From assembly GCA_013396635.1 (NCBI GenBank), contig WBMW01001305.1:486811-550810 (forward strand): a stretch of DNA of 64,000 bases. Reading direction: 5' to 3'. Below are positions 37,901 through 46,900 of the stretch, in pieces. Source of the DNA: Penelope pileata (taxonomy: Eukaryota; Chordata; Aves; Galliformes; Cracidae). Position 1 is the stretch's first letter; each line of letters starts with the position of its first letter. The translations under genes were made by a program, and so were the position numbers. The notes under the pieces are model-generated. The model saw only the letters and a list, made by a program, of their open reading frames with translations, did not search any database and had not been told where the DNA came from.

Positions 37901-40900
37901 AGGGCTCGTCTGGATGTGGTACTTACGTTTTTGAACACAGGCAGAGCTTACTTTCTCAGTAGCCAGGAAAGGGTGAAGTTTTGTCTTGTTTACTTCTGCA
38001 GATGTTAATGAGCTCCACAGATTTAAGACAAAGATGTAATTATTTGTGCTATCCTGTTCAGTAGGAATGAGATTTAACTCTCATTAAAGTCAGCATGAAG
38101 ACTGGTATTGATTTCAACCCTGGCCATTTGTTATCTCGCTGCCATCTGTGTTGATGAATTGCTCTTGCTTGAATGAGGAATTCCAGGTTTAAGAGGTATC
38201 AAGACTGATCTTCAGAAGTTTATTCTGCCCTGTGTTCTTTTATTAGCTTGATTTTCAGTGACATAGAAAAACAATATTTATCAGAATAACTTCCCTATTG
38301 TCAATTTGTAGGAGATAAACTCAATTTGTGTAACTTGTAAAGATCTGCTGCTTGTGTGCGATTTCCTCTGTTTTTATCCAATTGCAAAGCATGCTCTTTT
38401 TTTTTTTTCTTTTTCCCCTCCCCAAAAAGGGGTTCCAATAAAACTCACTAAGAGTGAGTTTTGTGACCCAAGGAGATATCTTTGAATATTTTTGAGCTGC
38501 TGCTTCAGCTTCACTGGCTAAGCAAAAATAGTTGAATCTAGAGTTTAAATGTCAGAAGTCATTCAAACATGAAATGGTGTCGAGCATAGACTTGTACTGT
38601 TCTGTGAAGAGCAGCGTTTTAGGTCAAACCTAATTTATTTGTCCTGAAGTTTTCTTCATGGAACTGTATTTTATGTTCGCTGCATTGGTAGAAGTTTCTG
38701 TTTTAAATATTAAAAGGCATGTAAAGCTATAATTTTACCTTTTCTTTTGTACAGAAAGGAAAGTTCAGATAACTTTCTGTTGAGTTGTTAGATGCTTAAA
38801 TTGTAATATACATAATAAAACACACTTCCTGTGACTGTATTTAGAGAAACTTTCTTTGGGGGGAGGGGAGAGTGGTGTGTGAAAGCAAAGTTTCAAATCA
38901 TCAGCTTATTCTACTCTCTAAGTCCTTCCATTTTACTGGGTATATTTAAATATATTTTTTTAGGAAAAGGAAAAATATAAGTATAGTCACCTGTAAAATT
39001 CTGAAAAATATGTGAATTAAATTACATTTCTGTTTGAATTGAAGAATAAAACTGCACATTATCAGACTTCTTCCAGTACCACTGAAGAAGTAAACTCCAA
39101 GAAATGCTTTGTGCTTGCTGGATGTGCCTCAGTTACTTCCTTCATGTAACAGGAGCCCCGAGGGCCTTATTCAGAGCTTCTCTCTCTGACACTGCAAAGG
39201 CTTTCCATGAGGCTCTGCGTACTCTGAGTCACTTTCAGAGACTAAGGTGACCTTAGGAGGTAACAGATGTCCTGTGAGATACTGAGATAAAATTCAGTTT
39301 TTTTTTTTGTTTTTTTTTTAACAAATTCTTATTCAAAGAAATTACTGGGGAAAAAGAAATCAAAGTGTGTACTGCTGAATAAGAATGACAAGGTGCTTTC
39401 AGTGCTATGTAACTATGTACATCAGTCTTTCCATATTTTGTATGATTTTCTACCACTAAAGTGACATCAAAGATTGCAGTTTTGAGATGAACATAATTTT
39501 TCAGTCTGAAAAATTCAGTCAGTGCTTATTGAGATGTTGGGTGCCTCTCATTTGAAATATGATGGTCTTTTCCCTCTCTTCTCTCCCCTCTCCCCTGACT
39601 TTTGACAGGCAAATTTAAATGCATCCATAAAATTTAAGGCAAATTTATCATCCAGAATTGTCTGTGTCTGTAACATATTAAATAATTCAAGCAACAAGAA
39701 AATGATTTGAAAATTCAAGTGAACTCATCCCTTTATGGGATGTTAGGTTCTAAATTGTTCATTTGTAATTTTTGTAGTTTTAATTAATCTGTTATTGAAT
39801 TACTCATGCCTTACTCAGTGCTATAAAGAAGCTCAGTATTCTCGTTGCTTGGCTTCAGGCCCTGGCGTTCTGTTTGTGCAAAACTGAATCCTGTGGCCCT
39901 GCTATTTGGCTAAGAAAAGCTGTTTCTGAGTCCTTAATGTTGTTCATATATGTAAAATTGACATGGTATAACCAACTATTTCCACTGTTGCTTCTACGAA
40001 CCTAAGATGTAGTCTGCAAGGGGAAAAACAGCTGTCTGGCTAGATCTTGTAGAATTTTGCCTGGAAATCTTGCTGTTTTCACCTGCCTGGCGTTGTATTG
40101 TTTTTCCAACTTAAAAAAAAAAATGTTCCCCTGTGTCCTGCCTTCTAGCACATTTTCCCGATATTGAACTGTGGTATAAAAGAAGATACTTGTAAGATAG
40201 ATGGATAAAAACCAACAAAAATAGACAATATTTGCTAAGCTTTTCTCCGTTCTTCCCCCTTCTTTTGGTCTTCATGGCAGTGAATTTGCAGAGAGTATTT
40301 TGTAAACCTCTGGAAGTTTGTATGCTTTTAATTTGTACTACTTAACATTTTTGCTCTTACCATGACTAAATAATTTGGGGGGGGGGGGGATTTTTTTGTT
40401 CCAGTTTTTCCCCTTGAAAATGTATTATCCAAAAATGTTATATACACTTCTTGTTATCTTCTGTTTTTCTTATTTTTACAATTGTTTGTGTTTACTTTTG
40501 CAGGTACTACTAATATTTTGGCTTACACTCTCCATGGTATTAAACATGCAGTGACAGCAGCGTTGCACATTGTAATGGGTAAATACATTTATGTACATTA
40601 TCATGGCATCATAGAATGGTTCAGGTTGGAAGGGACCTTCGAGATCATCTTGTTCCAACCCCCGGCCATGGGCAAGGACACCTCCCACCAGACCGGGCTG
40701 CCCAAAGCCCCATCCAGCCTGGCTTTGAATACTTCCAGGGAGGGAGCATCAACGACTTCTCTGGGCAACCTGTTCCAGTGTCTCACCACCCTCACAGCGA
40801 AGAATTTCTTCCTTATATCCAGTCTAAATTGTGAAGCAGCAATTAGAAGTTTCCTCTAGCCAAGTGTTTAATAAACACCAAGTGTTATGCTATAGCACTG

Positions 40901-43900
40901 CAAATTGTACTGTAAGACTTTTTATACCTGAATGATTCTATCCTGGTTTACAAAGTATGGGAAGTTCTTTGCATGCAGCTTATTAACAAAGCTTGTATGT
41001 CTCATCTTCTGGTAACAGAGATTTGCCATGGAATAATGTCTGATTTTGGCATTCATGTCCTATTGCTGACTTTCTTTTATTGCAAAAAGTAACCTTTTCC
41101 AGAGTACACTGTGTGAACTGTGTTACTCTGTGTGTTGTTGTGCACTGGTTGGTTGCATACTCATCTGATTGATTTAATGTACCTGCTGGCAACAATAGGA
41201 AACTGAACAATACTTTCTGCTTGACAAAGTGGCTAGGATTGGGCTTAGGAAAGTATTAGCACGTTTCTGAGAAAGTATTATTTAGCTCTGTGTACATTTC
41301 TTTTAAAAAAAAAAAACAACAGTTTCCATAAGAAAACGTATTAGTAGAAATACTGCATTGTTTGTCATTCAGTCTGCACAACAAATAGGTTTTTGAATGG
41401 GAAAATCTAGTTATGCTAAAAGGAAAAACTAGCTTGCCAGTGCAGACCTTGTTTTCAGAACTTAAAAATTAGCATATGCTTAGTTCAGCAAGGTTGATAT
41501 TCCCCTTAAAGTAAGTTTTGTTTAGGATACTTTATAATTTTAAATAAACAAACAAAAAACCCAATGGAATAATGGAGAAGGAAGTTTCATCATAAGCATA
41601 TTTTCTAGACCTTGCAGTCAGCAGTGGAAGACAACTTTCTTAGATAGCAAAGCTTAGAGTTTACACACAAAATCTGAAACTGTCTTTCTAAATCAGAGAC
41701 ACTCAATCTAATGGAAACCACACAGGTTCTGTTACAGAAGAACACTATATACCCTGTCTCGAACAGAACTAGATGTCTTAATTCTATAACTGTAAAAAAA
41801 TTTGTAATCATTTCACCGATTGCTTGTAATGACTGAACATTGTACTGGAGAATTTCAGGAACTCTGAAATATAGGTTTCAAATGTATTTACGTAGCCGCA
41901 GTACATTTTGTTTGATATTGATTTTTGAAAATTTGTGTAATAATTGAAAGTCATACTATGTGCTGCCTGATGGATTGGCTGGATTTTTACCATAAAATCT
42001 TTAACATTTTGAAACACTGTAACGTTGTTCTCTGAAATGAGTACTTCTGCAGTCTTGATTATATCTGAATTGATTCCAGTTTCCATTTGTAAAACTTGAC
42101 TTCCTAAGGAGAGAATATTGCGACGTTTTTTCTCTCAGTTATATTAAATGAAAAGGAAATGGTAAGCTATATTCAGTTTGAAATACAGATATTATTTTTT
42201 AATTTCTGACCTTTGTCTTTGGAATTTTAGGTCATATCCAACCAGTAGATGCCTGTACTTTCAGTACTCCAAGCAAGCTTTTGCGTTTTGGGTTCTCAGC
42301 TATGTTTGGGTTTGGTGCAAGGACTCTGGCTTTGGCTGAAAAGCACCGTTGGATGTCCTCCAGTCAGCGGAAGGATTTTGCTTTCATCAAAACACTGGCA
42401 GATCTCAAGTATGCCATAAGTTGTGACATTTTTCTAGTATTTCTCATTTTCTTGAGGAAAATGCAATGTTGAATGTGTTAAAATATAGACACCAGTAGTT
42501 TAGCTGTCTTATCTGTTGGATACTAAATTTGGTATAATCAACATCTCCTTAAAATCATTTTAACTTGAATAAAAGTTTATCTAGCGGTCAGAACATTGAA
42601 TTACAGGAAATATCACAGTAAATACCAATACTTTTCCAGGCCAGAGGAATGTGAATTATCATTTTTACCTCTACAAGTTCCGCAGGAAGACTCTCATGAG
42701 AATGACAGGTAAGTAAAACTGAGTCAGACAATCTCAAATGTATAAAAATGCATCTTTGAAGATAAAATTGTACAAATATTTGATTTTGCTCAAATTTGAT
42801 CATATGATTAAAAAAAATCTTAAAAAATATTTATTTTGACAACTGTGAACTTGCACACTTTGTAAAATGGTCCCTCCCTGCCTGTGAAACTACAGAGGAT
42901 TTGTTACAAAGCAGTCTTTCTCTTAATATTCCTGTGTTGTTCATTTCCATTAATCCTGTCCTCCACTGAGATGTTATGTTTTTTCCAAAGTAATGTTGTT
43001 TCTATGTACTAAATTTACTTTAAATCATTTTCCCTATGTGTTTTCACCCTTCTAGAAAGAAGAAAGGGAAAAACAAAAAAAAAGGTGAGCCTTAGCTTTT
43101 ATGATTGTTTATAAATGAACTGTGTCTGGTTAAACTGGAGTAATGTAGAATTACTCTGTTATATTTAGGTAGCAAGGATCAATGGCACAAAATACAGGGT
43201 GACTTCCTGAATGTGAGCATTATGGCAATCCCTTGCCTGTGTTCAATGGCACCAAGAGGCTTGGCACCTAATACGAGGTCAGTAGAGGTTTAGAGAATTA
43301 GTCATGTCTATAAATTCTGACATCTTACCTTAAGACCTTGGCTTTTCCAAGAATACAAGCCTGTGTTTAGGTAGTCTAGACTCTGGAACGGGGGAAGGGA
43401 GCACGGACTGCAGCAGACTTGATAATCCCGGGAATTGTAATCAGTTTTTGGATCAGGCAAATAAGGTCAAGTAGTCTAACTAGAATAATGAGTAGATAAT
43501 TGCTGTGATTAAATTAGTTGGCAAGTCCGACTTAAGTAGTAGTCACTGAGCAGTCATCTGTCGCAGGTTCTGGCTATATGTAGAAGCTTCGTTCTTGGAT
43601 TTATTTTATTTTTTCAAGTATAAAGGTGCCGTTCATCTTCTGCTTTATAGTTGGGAGCAATGAATTAGGAGTCCTGTCAAGAACTGAAAATTCCTACTTG
43701 TATTCTCCCTTATTTTTGCCAAGTTTAGGAAATGCAGCTTTACATGTACGATTTTGGGAAACAAATGAATGTAATCTGATTGTTGACACTGATTCATTTT
43801 GCCATTGGCTCACTGTAGAGCATGCCTTGTGGTGCTCAAACAGCTATCAGGCGGATCTTTATGGCTGATGTGTTCAGTTGATGATTAAGCAGGATAGCAA

Positions 43901-46900
43901 GTATGAACTTCATAGTTGTACACGAAATACAACACATTCCCTCAAATAAGAATTCAGAAACATTCCTTCCATGTTGTATGTACAGATTCTTTATGTATAA
44001 AACTACTCATAAAAAGATTATGGAATGAGTCTGTTAGTTTTGTTTAATTATCTTAAGTGAAAATGCATATGTGCCTTAGGACTGGTCAGGCATTTCTCTT
44101 CCAAATTACCGGCTGATCTGGTAGGATTTGCCTTCTTGAAAACAATGTAGAAATGAATGTGGTTGATAAAGCTATCGTAGAGAAGTTTTCTGTGCTACAG
44201 GAATACTGCTGAAGTGCATGTACTTGAAAGTAGTGCTGTGTTGCTTTCCCCTTGTAGGAAAACATAGGAAAACGCGTGCACTGTTCAGCATTTACTGATA
44301 TATTCCAGTCAGCAGGAGTATTCTGACTAGAATTCAGCAGTCTTTTTTAGCTTTGCTTTCTCTTTCCATCTGGTCTGACACCTGCTCCTCAGTGACAGGG
44401 AATTTTAAGACAATTCCATGAAATTATTACAGATTTGAATGAGCCTGTTTCTCCTACAGCACAGTTGCTAAGTGGATCCCCTATCTTTATATACAAGGAA
44501 ATCCTTTTTTTGCTCTTAATTACTTTAGGAGTGCACTCAGCTGGTAGGGTAGGAAGAGTAGATGCTTCAGATGGGTGCTTCATTCTTCTCAGTGAGGAAC
44601 ATCTTGACTGTGAAGCTTTTAAACACGAAGAAGAGATGTTACACTGCTGGTTGGAGATGTAAGACCCATTATGGCAGCATCAGCTAAATACAGCTGGGTC
44701 TCATCACTCTGTCCTGTTTTTTTCACCGTGAACTTTTTGCTATGTGAAGACATTTGAAGAGGAATGAATGCTTTGACTACTGTGTGTAACTCTACTCATA
44801 CTAGCCTAGATTTGCAGAAATGTGAAGGTTTACCTGTCTACACTACATGAGCTATGTAGGATGTTTTTTTTTCCTCGCAGCGTGTCATGCTTCACTGCAG
44901 ATTGGACTTTCATTCTAAGAATGAATTCTTAGTCATCTCAGAATGAAGATGACTAATTCTAGAATTAGAAGAGAATTCTAAGTTATCTCAGAAGCCACAA
45001 GGTTGTAGTGGGGGATGCATTCTCCAGTAACCTGCTATGTCTTTTCTAGTAACAAGTATGGTAAGGAGGCAACTGTTTCAATTTCACCACCACTGTTTTC
45101 TAAATCAGTAAAATAATGCGATGCCAGGTGACTTGTTCTACAGTTACATAAAAATTGTCTTTCTGGGTGGTGCTGTGTTGTAGTCTGAGAATGTTCCAGT
45201 TTCGATTATCGAGTAGCCAGGAGACTGTGAGGCGGGAGATATGTGGTGATGGTCTAGAAATATTTTGTTGAAACAGTCTTAACCTATTTTCCAGTTGCAG
45301 CTGCTGAATGAATAAATGTATCTTCTGAATATACAAAACACAGTCTCAGCAGTGATAGGCACGCTCGTTGGGTAGACTTGTTGAAAGTTGGTTTGTCTCC
45401 ATAACTTAAATGAGACTTAGGAATGGTTGTGTTGAGATTCACGTTGTTAGTTCCTGTGTCAAGGTGTGGTTGCATTAAGGAGTTTGTGAAGTAATACTAG
45501 CTCAGTGTCTGACCAAATTTTCAGTGATGCTCAATATCAGTGCAACTAGGTACGTAGTACCATTGGGTATCCACGCTGCAGGATGTTTTCTTGATTAACC
45601 TCTAATGTACCCTTTTATACAAGACTCCTTTCAGTTTTTAACTTATATGTTCTTTGTAAAACATGTAGGATGTAGAACTCCACCAAGAATTCCTGAGGTT
45701 GAATAGCAGCATAGTTAAGATCAGGATCTTCATTAGGGCAGCCCAAGTGTTAATGGTGGGGTGTGAGTGAGTTCATTTGTACTGGATCGTATGATGAGAA
45801 TGTGCTTGCACATGTCATGGGAGCAGTTACCCACATTTATGGTAATCATTACACTCTGTTAGAGAGAAAAGTGTAAAGATAAATTTGCAATGTTTAAAGA
45901 ATTCTACTGTTAAGTAGAAAAGCAGTTTTTTTTTTTCAAACCTGCCTCATGTTCAATAAATTATAGCAATTGATAAGGAAGTACAATTTCATTACCACAG
46001 AGTATGTTACAAATACAGAGATGCTAAGTAACCTAAATTGCATCATTTTAATTGATCTATGGAGATGGAGGCTTTTTGTTTTGTTTTGGTAAAAATATGT
46101 TTTTTAAAATTATGACTATTCTATTGAATTGCTTTGCACCTAGGCTTTTGAAGAGCCTGTTAAACTTCTAATAGTACATTTACTTTGGAGTACAAAGTCT
46201 GTCTGCTTTTCAGGTTGAATAATGGAAGCATGGCTCTCGTTGTTGTACAAAATACTTCTCGAACTGAATTTATAAAACATCTGAAAAGATACGCCAGTGT
46301 AAAAAATCAGGTACTGTTCAGTTCTTTCTGGTGATTATAAAAAGAACAGTTAATCGTGAAAGTGGACGTGCTGGAAGAGTTAATGTTAGCATCCTCATAA
46401 GGAGACTTAGCTTCCTGTCAGAATACATTAGCCCCCTTTTTATCTGATTTTTTTTTTTTCTTAAATCACTAGACTAATACCGATTAGCCTATTTCAGCCC
46501 ATCTGCTACGGTTTAAACTGTATTTTTGTTGTACCATCATTTTATGGGAGTAAAGCCCTCCCAGCACAATAGAGGAAATGCATGCTGTGTTTAAATCTTG
46601 TGTAAGAGATCAAGAACACAGACTGGGGGGCATCCTGCAACTCTGTAAGAAATAGGTGTAGTCCACAACGTCTGCATCTTGCTGAATATTATACTGACAG
46701 CATCAGATTTTGACCATTGATTTTTGCACATATGTATTCCATCTAGTTACAGGTGTTTGTAGAACTGTACATCAAAACTGTTGTCAGTCTGTTTTAGAAG
46801 ATGAAATGAAGCATCTAAACACAGTGTCTTATTGTTGTCCTAAATGCCCCACGCGTAGCCTGTACGTACCGGTAGTCACTCGCACGTATCCGGGTACTGT

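Larger units (their letters stand above)
34626..40503 (+). other. CERKL intron 5
   Basis: This 5.9-kb intron contains a 12-bp direct repeat and an 11-bp-stem hairpin at 35167-35221, a CR1 insertion at 36188-36630 and a GC-rich patch at about 36700-36990. T runs lie near 35256 and 38397, and a G13 run at 40377-40389 sits about 115 bp before exon 6. Confidence 0.7.
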
